Shown here: piece by piece, positions 13,401-24,610 of the stretch
Position numbering within the stretch: position 1 is the stretch's first letter
How the letters are laid out: every line of letters starts with the position of its first letter
Source: Metopolophium dirhodum
Lineage: Eukaryota > Arthropoda > Insecta > Hemiptera > Aphididae
Assembly: GCF_019925205.1 (NCBI RefSeq)
Contig: NC_083563.1
Location: 3,162,001-3,226,000, forward strand
Length of the DNA stretch: 64,000 nt
Direction of reading: 5' to 3'
Position numbers and translations under genes: made by a program
The notes under the pieces: model-generated
The model's database searches: none
What the model was told of the DNA's origin: nothing
What the model saw: only the letters and a program-made list of their open reading frames with translations

Positions 13401-14559
13401 GTTTAATGTAATATGTATCATACACAACATTTGATCGAGCAATATTAATAATTACCTATTAGTTCTTTTTCATTTTATACCTATAAATTACGTAGAAAAA
13501 ACCAGGAAGTCAGTGTTCATCGAGTGTAGGTACTCTTTATACTCATTTAATATTTATATTTTTTTCGAAGAATTAACTACATGAAAAATAAATGAATACG
13601 ATCGATACTTGCTATAGTGACTGATTTACCTTTGTGGATAATTTATATTTACGAATTACAATACACTGATAAGATTTGTAACCACGACAACCACGAGAGT
13701 TAACTAAATATTTTTTTAAATATAGTATAGAATAATAATAATTGTTTACATATAATATTATAATAATTATAGAAATGTATATATTATACCGATTGTCCAA
13801 ACAATAACGAGTAAAAGCATAGCCTGTATATAACAAATATCCATTAATTCAATACATATTTCGATGTAAGTTATTGTATAAGATAGATACAGGAAAATTA
13901 GATAAAAAATGTTTAATAAGTATCTATTGAGATATTCAGTCAGTTACATTTGGCTGGATATATATTTAACTAATGACTAAAAAAAAAATCTACTGTTGAG
14001 TTACCTATTGTTGACTTATTCATATTTCGTTTTAGAGTTTTTACCATACACCTATTAGATCTCACATGCAATTGTATATATATTGTACTTTGAAAACGAT
14101 AAATGTATTATTTTTTTTCTTCCATTTCGGGAAATGTTTACACATTATTGTACTTATATTTAAGAAGAGTCTATATTACAGACCGTTACAGTACAGATCT
14201 AACTACGAAAAATGTAAAGCGGTACGCCAAAACATGGTTGAATCCAAATGAGACAGTTCACTAGACCATCTAATACTATTCAAATGTACAAAATTAGACA
14301 TTGAGATATAATAATTTTCAACAATAGATAAATCATTACGGTATAAAAGTTTTTTTTTAATGAATTAAATTTTGCATAACTAATTGCACTTTTAATTGTT
14401 TGCATGATTTAAATTCGCTATTTATTAACCATCATGCAGTTGATTAATCATTATTCTAAATAATCATACCGAAGAAAAAAACTGTAAAACTTTAAGAAGA
14501 AAAAACAAGTGAATTTATTATAAACGATAATAAGACCAACATATTTTCATCTTTGGCAA
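13401..14559. other. AT-rich gene-free stretch
   Basis: Only short low-complexity open frames (13612-13836 minus, 14066-14251 plus) with no recognisable domain. Nothing else seen. Confidence 0.45.
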
Positions 14560-14960
14560 AAAATGACACACAAGGGGCATGGCGATCACCCCGTGAGCAC
14601 CTCTCCGAGGATGCCTTTGCCACCTATATATAATGTGCCCATATTATAAACGGCAGCGATTGACAGTCACGTGATATTGTGAGTTCTCTCGGCTGAAATT
14701 ACATCAGACAAACGCCAACCGACGTGTCGCTGATACGCCATAACGGTCGGCGTATAATAATAATCATATAAACCTTGGGTGACATGTTTAGTTTTTATTT
14801 TTTTGGCGGTTCGTCGCATTTTATTGTGCCCTCGCTGCCATTGTAATCCACAGCGAATTCTCCTCCGGCGAATCTCAACTCGGCTCTCGTACAGGCGAAT
14901 ATAAATTCGTGTGTGTGAACCGTACGCAGGACTCCGCCAACGAGATTTGTTTACTAACTG
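14560..14960 (+). promoter_or_regulatory. CpG-richer island with TATA-like motif, candidate promoter
   Basis: A sharply bounded G+C/CpG-richer block. It contains CCTATATATAATG near 14620-14634, an E-box CACGTG at 14668-14673 and several CGNCG clusters downstream. This would fit a core promoter plus 5' untranslated exon on the plus strand, but no coding start with a long frame follows. The strand and the promoter role are inferences; only the composition and motifs are seen. Confidence 0.3.
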
Positions 14961-15338
14961 TACCCGACAATAAATTGTTGATTTATATTGGTATTATATG
15001 GGCGCCATAAACACTTAATACACTGAGCTCGATGTACGAGTATATTACATTCATACTATACCATGTATACAATAAAGTATGTCCTAATTAAATTTGTAGT
15101 GTCAGTCATGTCTAAGTATTAAAGTATCTAACCTATATAATATATGACATGGAAACCATTTCTAAGACAATATACCTGTACTATTTACCTACGTCCTACG
15201 TGTTGCTATATATAATTATAATTTAAATAGTAAATTAAGATATTAAAATAGTAAATATATTGTTCAATACATTTAAAATCGAATCGAGACCATAACGTTA
15301 AATACGACAGTAAATTTAAATATTTCCCGATATGCCTA

Positions 15339-15518
15339 TACCGAGGAAAATTGGTCACGATATTATACCCATTTCGATTAAATGCCGATATTTAAAAAAA
15401 TATCAAAAAAATTACTATGCCATACCGAGGAAAATTGGTCAAAACATTTGGCGTGATAATTTTTTTAATATTTTTTTAAATACCGACATTATTCAATCAA
15501 AATGAGTATAATATCGTG
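15339..15518. repeat. long imperfect hairpin with a duplicated flank in its loop
   Basis: The left arm (15356-15415) and right arm (15453-15518) are inverted copies with close to 90% matching bases. The 37-base loop contains a perfect copy (15423-15441) of the 19 bases just left of the hairpin (15339-15357, TACCGAGGAAAATTGGTCA). No terminal motif or clear target duplication is visible. The arrangement resembles a replication template-switch product or a foldback element. Confidence 0.8.
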
Positions 15519-16380
15519 TAACCGTCAAAGATGGTATTGTATTCATTCGCGAGATTATGAATTTATGTAAATATAAAATAATATAATCAATATCAAACGG
15601 TCTGCGGGTAAGTTATACTTGTCGTTGATAAATTCAATTTATTTGCGATATAGTGCGTGGCTGAATATATTATTATAGGCGTCATTGTTGTTATTTCACA
15701 CGATTCTTAGTTATTATAGTTATTTTCGGTTAATGTTACGTGTATTGAATCGTTCATATATATTTTACTGGTGTGTGTGTGTGTGATGATAAATAATAAT
15801 TAATAATTAATAATGATTAAAATCAATTATTATAATAATAACTATTGGTCGATTATTATATACAATTCACGATGATGTGTTATAATCAAATTAATTAAAT
15901 TATTAAATTAATCTAGATGGATTTAACCTATAATTGATATCGAAAAGGTAACTTGTGTGTGTCATAATACATTCCATAATAACTAAAAATTATAAAATTG
16001 GTATATGTTAAATAAAAAAATTAAGTATGTATTGTACACATACTTTTTTAGACAGTTACATACTTTTAAAATAGACAAAATATTTTTGTTAAATACTCAA
16101 CTAATATCATTAATAATATCATTGCAATGTATTCATCATTATTAAAACAAAGGTAATGCAATACTTCAGAAATTAACCGAAAATAATATACCATAAGGTA
16201 TTATTATATTTCACAAGTTATTATGTTCTATACAAGTACATAACATTATAAAAATTGTAATATTTAACTGAAAAAATTGTATTACATATTTTTTGGACTT
16301 TTTAAAAATATGTTACCCTTTGTGGTACTCGAACAGTGTTATTTTAGATTTGTAAAGGTTTTTTATGGTTCGATCAAAGT
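15519..16380. other. AT-rich gene-free stretch
   Basis: A short GT microsatellite lies near 15770-15784, with a TAAT-repeat patch near 15790. No gene or transposon recognised. Confidence 0.45.
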
Positions 16381-16386
16381 TTATCC

Positions 16387-16886
16387 TTGTGCTACATTCT
16401 CTCGTCCATTCATAAGATTGTCAGCATGTTTACGCCAAACTTCCAGACTATCATGATTGATTCCACATCATTCATGGTATTGAAAACGTCTCAAGGTTTG
16501 CAATTCATTAGTGTCTTGGTAGGTATCGTTATAGTGGAAACCGGGACAGGAAAGGCTTATAGTCTTAAACTATGCCTGGTTTTCCTGGTTCTAAAAGCTA
16601 ATGAGAAGGCCACTGAGTTTAACAAAACGGATTACCTCTAATGACTTTTACGCCGAACGCGATTATACGCACTGTTTGCGCTTATATAGCGCCTGTTAGA
16701 CGCAATGATATTAAGTTTTTACATTTTACTTTCGTTGACTCTCTGGCACAGAATCTAAACATGAATACGAACGATCGCGTTTCGGTTAACAGTTTTTATT
16801 ATCGACTACAACTGTGTGACTCCAATCGAAATGGATCGATATCTCTTTTTGAAAAATTAAGTTTAAAAAACTTTTATTCTACATAA
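16387..16886 (+). other. coding-like island with two abutting open frames, unrecognised
   Basis: Two plus-strand frames lie end to end: 84 codons (16387-16641) and 81 codons (16641-16886). The TAATG junction has the stop of one overlapping the start of the next. The base composition is clearly less A/T-biased than either side, and it stops abruptly at the second stop codon. I recognise no domain in either peptide. Possibilities are a decayed exon, a foreign or virus-derived fragment, or part of a mobile element. I cannot choose between these. Confidence 0.3.
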
Positions 16887-17338
16887 AGTTCCATACAATA
16901 TTTTTTCTTACTAAAAAGGATTAATCCAATGGCCTGTGATGGATGATACCGCTAACAACATTAATTATTTTTGCCCAGTTTGTTTCCGCCTATTATTGTC
17001 TTAATGACTTTTCAGTCACGAAAAATGTCATGTCTTATATCTTAATACATTTTAGTCACATAATATGTATGTGTATAATATTATGTGGAATATAAAATAT
17101 TAAACAATTTTTTTTTTCAATAACACAGTGTTGACTTATTTTACACATTATGAATAATATTACAACCACTTTATAAAAAAACATAAATAAATGCAAACCA
17201 AAATCCAAATTAATAAAAAGTAATTGATAGTAAAGGTTATATGTAAATATCATACGAAGATCCATACATACATAAGCTGAATGAAACCTTAAATTGAACT
17301 ACTAATGTAGGAAAGAATGGATATAAATATTCGGTTTT
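16887..17338. other. AT-rich gene-free stretch
   Basis: The minus-strand open frame at 17056-17265 is low-complexity and hydrophobic. Nothing recognised. Confidence 0.45.
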
Positions 17339-17365
17339 TTAGGTTATCAGTAAATTTGTATTTAC

Positions 17366-17541
17366 CCTAGATGGATCCTGACAACTAGTCCAGGCAAGTA
17401 GGCCAGCAGACGATCGCCTTCCGATCATAAGAGATCGACAACCTATTGAACTGCTTCTCCGACTCGTTCTTGATATCCTTCGACTTGCTTGGCATCCTGG
17501 TGGGTTCCTGTTGACCACCGAATGTTTGGGTCTCTCTTCCA
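17366..17541 (-). CDS. candidate internal exon on the minus strand, unrecognised
   Basis: A 176-bp block much richer in G+C than its flanks. Read on the minus strand, it is bounded by an acceptor-like TTTTGTAG and a donor-like G|GTAAAT. One frame is open from end to end (58 codons, Arg- and Ser-rich). A second frame is open for about 50 codons, has more natural-looking codons and ends in TAG. The plus strand is also open for about 55 codons. The true frame, and even the strand, are therefore uncertain. It could also be a mobile-element fragment. Confidence 0.3.
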
Positions 17542-17657
17542 CTACAAAATAATAACATCATATTAATTTCTATTTGTATTTTTAATCTGAAGAATGTATT
17601 AACCCATTTTATATCAAGACTAACACCCTTAAAGTTTAATATTAATAACGAGTTTAA

Positions 17658-18038
17658 TAAACCGACTGAGAATCGGCCACATACACCTCACACATGGTCA
17701 CACGGACACCTCATTAAACCAACCACCAACGGAATGCACCTCATGCGGAGAGTTATCCTTACAGTAAAACATAAGACGACAGAATAATGCAGATCGAATG
17801 AAGAAGAAAGAGAAAAACATAATATGCAACGAACCTATATGAAATAAACGGACCCAACTGTCAGCCATAAAAGTCATATTTCATTCCTCAGGAGCATCAA
17901 AATGGAGAAATACAAACAAATAGTTATAAGTCATAAAGTCTCTCAGTAATCAAATTGCTACTAAAAACTAGTTAAATATAATGTATAAACATAAAGCTAA
18001 TGGTCCTGTAGCCGAAGCTACCGAACAATTAAAAAAAA
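17658..18038 (+). mobile_element. 5'-truncated non-LTR retrotransposon (Jockey-like LINE), 3' end
   Basis: The insert starts within the last part of a LINE reverse-transcriptase ORF. The plus strand encodes RLRIGHIHLTHGH followed by PPTECTSCGE, the conserved RLRIGH...LTHG...P.C..C signature found at the C-terminus of Jockey/I/R1-type ORF2 proteins. It then hits a stop (CAGTAA near 17762). The element ends in a 10-A tail. A perfect 11-bp direct repeat, AACGAGTTTAA, lies at 17647-17657 and overlaps the end of the A-tail at 18039-18049; this is the target-site duplication of a target-primed reverse-transcription insertion. It is dead on arrival. Confidence 0.85.
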
Positions 18039-18083
18039 AACGAGTTTAAGATAATATAATATATATTTGGGTTTAAAATTGCG

Positions 18084-18628
18084 GGGTGAAAATCCAAAAC
18101 GTACTTTTGCGAAAATTGACAAAATCGAGTTAGATACCGATTCTTATGAAAAAAAACATCGATAAATCGACTGACGTCGTCAAAATAGATAAAAAACATG
18201 CTGATTCCTAGTCAAATTTGCGATTCAAAATAACTGGTTCATCCAAAACGAACCTTTTCCATACATAAAATAGATATTTAGAAAATCAAATATTACTTTT
18301 CCAGTTGTACGCCGAAACGTACTATTGCCTATGTTAAAATAATAGGCACCAACCATTAACTATAGCAAAACGTAATAAAATTTAATTTTTAAATTTTTAA
18401 TTATGTTTGAAATTAAATTAAAAATATAACTCTAGAATAATATTTAACACATTTCAATCGTTTTAAATATAAATAATATATTATTAAATAATTTAAAAAA
18501 AAAACTTTTCTTCAAAATGATTTGTCTATTTATAAATGGTTTGTTTTTATTAGAAATGTTAAGATACAGAAAATCGCTTCGCCTGAAACAACAGTATTTT
18601 GGCAATAGTAAGTTTTGGATTTCTACCC
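18084..18628. mobile_element. TIR element / MITE (about 545 bp), family not identified
   Basis: The left end GGGTGAAAATCCAAAACGTA and the complement of the right end GGGTAGAAATCCAAAACTTA match over about 30 bases including ACTWTTGC. The interior repeats related motifs (CCAAAACGAACC, GCCGAAACGTACTATTGCC) and has no transposase frame. No convincing target-site duplication is visible, so the superfamily is undetermined. Confidence 0.6.
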
Positions 18629-19079
18629 ATCAATTATCATTCATTAAAATATTGTGTTCATCATAAATTCGTAGCTAATGATCAACCTAGAAAGTTATGA
18701 ACTGATTTTTTAAATATTTTTGGTAAAAAATATAAATTTTATTTTTGTATTATTATTACCTGTTAAGGCTTCAAAAATGTTAGTTATTAGTCTACTTTAA
18801 AACAAATACAAATTATAAGTAAAAATAAAAATAAATAAATTATTCTGATTATGTGCTCACTGCTCATATATTAGATATTGGAGATTGAAAATCAGGTTTA
18901 TTTAATTGTTTATTTTGTTTTTGGTCGACACATGTCTTATTTTTCGACCATTTTTAGTACCATCACCATAGGCGCATATCTGTTCCAATATTTTTGCATA
19001 ATATACGTACTACGTATATATATTATACTTTTAACTGACAATTTTTATAAAATATAATATTAAACGTAATAAGATCAAG
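18629..19079. other. AT-rich gene-free stretch
   Basis: No open frame or recognisable repeat. It separates the TIR element from the LINE ORF1 remnant. Confidence 0.4.
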
Positions 19080-20060
19080 AGGGCGGTGTCATTATTTTGG
19101 CGAAAATAGCCATTGCTGGTTTGTCCAATTTGTTGGTGTTTCTTGTTGAGGAATTAGATCTTAATGGGATTTCAGGGTTTTTTGTGTCATACTGTCATTA
19201 TTTATATTAGCGATTTTTTGGATGTTAAGTTTTCAACTGTATCATCTTCAACTGTTATATTACAGCAAAAATAGGTTATAGTGAAGATGAGGGATTCTAG
19301 GGCTACTCTTTTGAAAGTACCTATCCGGTTGTTCCCGTGTGTCCATTATTTCTACATACCTAGTTATTATTCTTTAATAATAATTGATAATTGTCTTGGA
19401 TACGTTGCACGTTAATTGGTGATCTTTCTATACTATTCGCAATAGTATTAGTGTTAGATTGATGGTTTGAGGTGTCTATTTTTTTCAAGGAGGGATAAGT
19501 TTGTATTTATATTTTTGCACGAGGAGAATAGGTGACCAGTTTGTTCACACAGGAACAAACAACTGTGTCATCGCGGTAATGAAAATTCGATATTGGAGAT
19601 TCAGTAGCGTTCATTTTTTTATTCTTCATGGAAACTCGTAATATATGAGAATTTGTCTAGTTGAAAACCATCATTTAGTGCTGGGGTATAGGAAGTTATT
19701 TTAATCTCAACATTATCGAGCGCTTCAATAATATTTTTAGGAATAGTGGGTGAACATTTTATAATATAATACGTTTAAATGGGTTTTTTAATTATTTTTG
19801 TCAACTATTTGCTGGTATAAGAAAAATGCAAAATCTATTACTAGATTTACGTGATGCAGGAATAGTGTTTGTTCCTTCAGGAATGTGATTACTGATTCGT
19901 GCGTTGACATATTGTATTTATTTAATTCCATCTATTGAATTGATAACTATAGCTTGGTTCATTTTAGGAAATATAGAGTTAGCATTCTGCAAAGCTTTTG
20001 ACCTGAATGTTTTCTTTTGGCACATTTGGGATGTTGAAAGATTCATTGATATCCTAAGTA
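19080..20060 (-). pseudogene. decayed LINE ORF1 (gag-like, zinc-knuckle) remnant
   Basis: Read on the minus strand, short conserved blocks appear in changing frames. Near 19510-19560 the block CEQTGHLFSSC has CX4HX4C spacing, preceded by CLFL, as in the CCHC zinc knuckles of non-LTR retrotransposon ORF1 proteins. Upstream on that strand (about 19840-19910) lies a segment reading HIPEGTNTIPASRKSSNRFC, which resembles the single-strand-binding region of insect Jockey/LOA-type gag proteins. Multiple stops and frame shifts show it is inactive. No full domain survives, so the assignment rests on these motifs and the outer limits are approximate. Confidence 0.5.
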
Positions 20061-20519
20061 GTGGGTTGATTTCGAGATGAATTTATTTTGAATTTGTTAT
20101 TTTAAATGGAATTTTATTTAAAATTTAAAAATCTTTTTTTAACAAAAGATGTTTTGGTGAGATTTTAATCGCGTATCTAATCTTGGTGTATTTAACGGAA
20201 TGTCACTCATTATGATTAATTGCCATTTTAGTGTATTATAATTTAATTCGTGATAAACTGTTTATTATAATTGTGAAAGATGGTAATATCACCAATGAAG
20301 CATGTGCTGTGTCACTTCTATCAAAAAATAAATATACGTATGTGATAGTTGCTTGATCGAAATCTTAACACAAATTGATAAATTATATTATCTTTACGCA
20401 GCACATAAATATAAGTTATATACGTTTGAATAAGAATTAAACAAAAACCAAACAAGCTTAAACTTTTAAAAACCAAAAAACCTGTGCCTTGAAATATCGG
20501 TTTTGATTTCAGTTCGACT

Positions 20520-20732
20520 TTGGTCCCTAAACAAAATGGTGCGTTTTTCAACTCCGTCGATTTTGTAACAACTCCACTGGGAATTTATTCGACCAAATAC
20601 AGTACATTAGAACGTACTACCAAGAGGTGTGAGTCTTTTCATTCAAAATTATATTCCCATTTCACACATGTTTTAAAAACAAAAATAGAAACTGAAAGTT
20701 ACATACTTATGAATGAAATAAATTTCCAATAA
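20520..20732 (+). pseudogene. C-terminal fragment of a MULE-like transposase
   Basis: The 70-codon frame contains RTTKRCESFHSKLYSHFTHV. This resembles the conserved 'N..(C/V)E.FH..LN..F' segment that follows the catalytic core of Mutator-like (MULE) transposase proteins common in insect genomes. The upstream catalytic region is absent and the frame is isolated in A/T-rich DNA. It is most likely a scrap of an old element, not a functional gene. The overlapping minus-strand frame (20321-20551) is not supported. Confidence 0.4.
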
Positions 20733-23194
20733 AAAAGTAAAAATAGTGCTTTCTAAAAAAAACTAAAATAAATTGAAAACATATCTAAGATTAGAATGAT
20801 AAGACACTCGGTAAGTTCATTTATTTAAAACATGTGTAACAATATTGCCAAAAGTATTAATATATTTTCATTTTGTATTATATGTATAAATCATACATAA
20901 ACATATTATCATTGTAACCATAATTATATCCATTTTAATTATACTAAATATATTATATTATAATATCTACATGTTACATGTACCAATAGGTAGTTACATT
21001 ACATACAAACATTATGACTTTCACTTGATTGCGAAGGTTAAACATTTAAAAATAACTATACATTACGGCTTTGTTAAAATAAATAAATTAAAAATTTTAA
21101 CGTAGCTTAAGACTTGTAGTAGCTATATACAATTGTTATACATTTAAAACTGAGCGAAATTGATAGATAGATGAGTTATAAACAGTAGCCGATGAAATCA
21201 AGATAAATCTTTTTTCTAAACAAAATGTTTTGGCGGAATCAATAAATCCCAAAACATGAAATAAATGGTTTTTTGCTTAGTTCCACTTTTAATAAAGTTC
21301 TGATTCTAATACCAGTTTTTTTTTTTAACTATTTTAGGTTTGCAGATTTTAATTTATATTGAGACTCATCAATGGTGTAACTTTAACCTTTAACTTTACA
21401 GGTTTTTAAATCCACATTTACTATAGTATTTTTGCTATAAATTTATGATGTTGAATATAAAAAACAATCTTAATTGTTTTAATTTTATATAGTAAAATGA
21501 ATCCTTGGTTTAGTCTGTCGAGATTATAATGGTAATAACCCATTATTACTATGTTATAATTTAGATATTAAAAATAAAAATAAAATTGTATGATCTTATG
21601 AATACAGATGATTTTGTTTTTGTTTTCTGAGAAAAGGCAAAAGTTCGATTTAACAGTGTGCATGTATTTTTAATTGTACCTAATAATGATTATAAACGAA
21701 CAAAATTTAAAACCATCATTATTAAAAACATTATTACGATTTATAAATATTAATTAAACAATAATATTCAATTTAATTATAATATGGATCTAATATGTAC
21801 CTATGTTATAAACAAGCTGTATTCTTACACAAAATGTTACATCATATTTCTGACATCGAAATATTTTTGTATTTATGACATTTCTACTGCAATGTAATTT
21901 CCGCTACATTATGACGTGCGTTCATTTTTTTTCGTTACATTTAATCATCTGTTTTTATTTTCTCAAGTTCGTTAAACATAATACAATTAATTTTATTTGA
22001 ATTTAACTTGATGTAGCAGATACAGAGCAGTATAATTCTTCTCCTCCTGTATAAAGTCAACAAAACTTATAAAACCTTTTCCGTCCTTTATTAAAATGTA
22101 ATTTATAGAATCTTTGTTTTTACGTGTAATTTGAAATTTCTTCGTTTAAATATTTCCTATTGTCTACCATGCATGATAAATTTGCACAGTGTAATAAATG
22201 CTCGTTATATTCAGGAGTTTGCATGCATATTATTATTTTAGACGGGCTCATCGTCGATCCATTACGGTGTGAACTATTTTATAAATTCATATGCAAACAT
22301 CATATTGACGACTATATTATATTGTTCCTTTTACTATATGTCACGAACGAATCGTAGTTAAATTTAATATATCAAATGCATAGGTACTTCGTCGATCAAA
22401 ATGTACGTCTTACACCAATGATACACCAACACCTGCCCTTATTTCTGTCAGAAGACACTTGTTGACAGCTTTAAACAAACTACATACCCTTAACGTAATC
22501 ACATTAGATATACTTTTAGATCATTGTATTTTTTTTTTCTTAGCATATATCCAATCCAGCAAGAAAAGTCTATAGTATTAACCTATCAAATAAACGCCAC
22601 TTGCCAAACACAGTTTGTGAGAAACCTATTTGAATTTCTATTTCTCACGTTTTCAATCGCAAATAGTATATTATTGAAATGAATATATTATTAAACTCGT
22701 ATAATTGTTTTGTATGCTGCAAATAATAATTTATGTTGTGTGTATATACAGTGTCAAACTGGATGGGGCCTCCAGTCACGTGTGTGTCAGGGGGCCACAC
22801 ACAACACAAGATTTATCAAATTTCGTCATATAACTACAAACCGTCTTTTGTGCATGTGTTTTTAGCAATATAATAAATATATATAATACCTAAGTTGACT
22901 ACCTACTTGACTACACTGCTTACTTCAGTAAGATAATAAAATATTATATTATAATCATTTGTTAAGCGTAGGTATGTGCAAGTAAATTTATACACAAAAT
23001 ACTGAAAACTGAAATGTGGATATTATTTATAATTCATAATAATTAATAAATTTGTATCGCTGCTGCGAATATGTCGCTGCAAAATCCAATGCAATTTTTA
23101 AAAAACCTTATCGACTGGTGTAGTTATACTGACATGGTATGATTATGAATATAAATATAATATTTGAATTAGTTTTTCATGGCTTTTTTTATTT
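20733..23194. other. AT-rich gene-free stretch
   Basis: A/T-rich throughout. A short G+C-richer segment at about 22750-22805 (CAGTGTCAAACT, then GGGGCC blocks) resembles a hAT-type end, but I find no partner end. The 65-codon frame at 22160-22357 shows no recognisable domain. Confidence 0.45.
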
Positions 23195-24365
23195 TTAGAC
23201 TCTGAGCGGAGCGATGAATGTATTGATTTTACAATGATGTGTGTTTTTTATTTTAGATTCTGAGTGCAGCGATGGATCTATTGATTTTACAACGATATGT
23301 GTCCGTCATCACCTTTTAGAATAGTGAAAGTGTTTGGATTTTCTTCAAAATGCAGTATCTTTTCTGATAGGAAGGTGAATCTAGTTGGTACTTTGGGGGT
23401 TCAAAGTAAAAATTTCCCAGTAGTTTTCAAAAGCGCCATGAAAAACAAAAGAAACATGTAGGAAAAACGGGATTTTTTACTCAAAATCGATTTTAGTTTT
23501 TGGTGTAATTCTAAAAAAAATGACCGTAAATACATGCAATTCTCACTGGTTGTTTATATTTTCATTTTCTATACACCATCAATTTTTGAAAATATGTTTA
23601 CTCTTTTTGAGCTGTTTACGGACATTGTCAGTTTTCAATTTTTTTAGTTTTTTTTTTCTATAACTATCATCAAAATTTTATTTGTTGGGTAAAAAAGTGT
23701 AATACAAGGCTTCTGATAATATATTGTTATAATAGCAGTTGAAAAAAAAAACATAAACACAATTTTTTTATAAGCATTTAAAGTTCGAATATTGACAACA
23801 TTTATCATAATTCAAATTTAAAATGTAACAATTATTTTGTAGTTAAAAATGTATAAAATGTTCAACTTTCATAGCTAAGGATTGAAAATTTAAACAAGAT
23901 TCCACGTAAACAGGTTGTATATAAATTACTTTATTCACAATAATATCATCAAATATACTTGGTAATATCATAGGCTGACTGACCGTCTTCACTCAAAATC
24001 ATTTTTCTTATACAATGATATTATTATATCATTGAATTCAAATTTAACACCATCCATTACAGTGACCCAATTGTAACCTACTGTACAGCAGAGTAAAACC
24101 CACTTGCCCACCTCTTTTTATTAGTGCCTGTCTACAAGATAAGTGGTCAAAAAAATACTTCGATTTTCTGCAGCTTCAGTATCTTGTTCAATGGGAAAGT
24201 GAATCTAGTTGGTGCATTCGGGAAATGGAAAAATTTTAAATTCCCAGTCTTTTTCAAAAGCACCGGAAAAAAACTACAAAAACATAAAAGAAAAATGGGA
24301 ATTTTTATGCATAATCGGTTTTTTGACAAAATAGATTTTGGTTTTGGTGTAACTCTAAAACAAAT
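23195..24365 (+). repeat. interspersed repeat family copy 1, with internal duplications
   Basis: The segment begins with two tandem copies of a 60-bp unit (TCTGAGCGGAGCGATGAATG near 23200 and TCTGAGTGCAGCGATGGATC near 23259). A longer block, recognisable by GGTGAATCTAGTTGGTAC near 23380, recurs as GTGAATCTAGTTGGTGC near 24200, so the element contains a partial second copy. The same family reappears at 29250-30790, in the same order, including the block ending CCACTTGC(C/T)CAC. The open frames on both strands at 24124-24420 are by-products. I take this as a dispersed aphid repeat; the class is unknown. Confidence 0.65.
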
Positions 24366-24610
24366 TAAGTATAACAAAAGAAAAAACTTAATCAGGCTAG
24401 AATTGACCACTCAAGAATGACACACGGATATTTGATGACAAAAGGAGACCCACCAATATGCCAAGCATGTGGCACCAAGTCCACAATCAAACATATATTC
24501 AAAGAATGCAGGTAGTATGAAAAACAAAGAGAGGAACTCAACTTAAGCAACTTTATTGGAGAAACCCAGACAACGAAATAAACACAATAGAACTTTTCAA
24601 AACAACACAA
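24366..24610 (+). mobile_element. second 5'-truncated LINE 3' scrap (Jockey-like)
   Basis: From about 24386 the plus strand reads ARIDHSRMTHGYLM, then GDPPICQACGTKSTIKHIF, ending KECR and a stop. This is the same C-terminal signature (RI.H...THGYL...PP.C..CG...T.KHI...C) as in the LINE at 17658, but a different, better-kept copy. Its 5' junction abuts the end of the dispersed repeat near 24366. The 3' end is not clear; no A-tail or target duplication was identified, so the right limit is approximate. Confidence 0.7.

Noticed and set aside
16361..16380. tRNA B-box-like GGTTCGATC
   Set aside because: No matching A box or cloverleaf stems could be formed around it.
24147..24410. Overlapping 98- and 87-codon frames on opposite strands
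   Set aside because: Both lie in a dispersed repeat whose other copies do not keep the frames.
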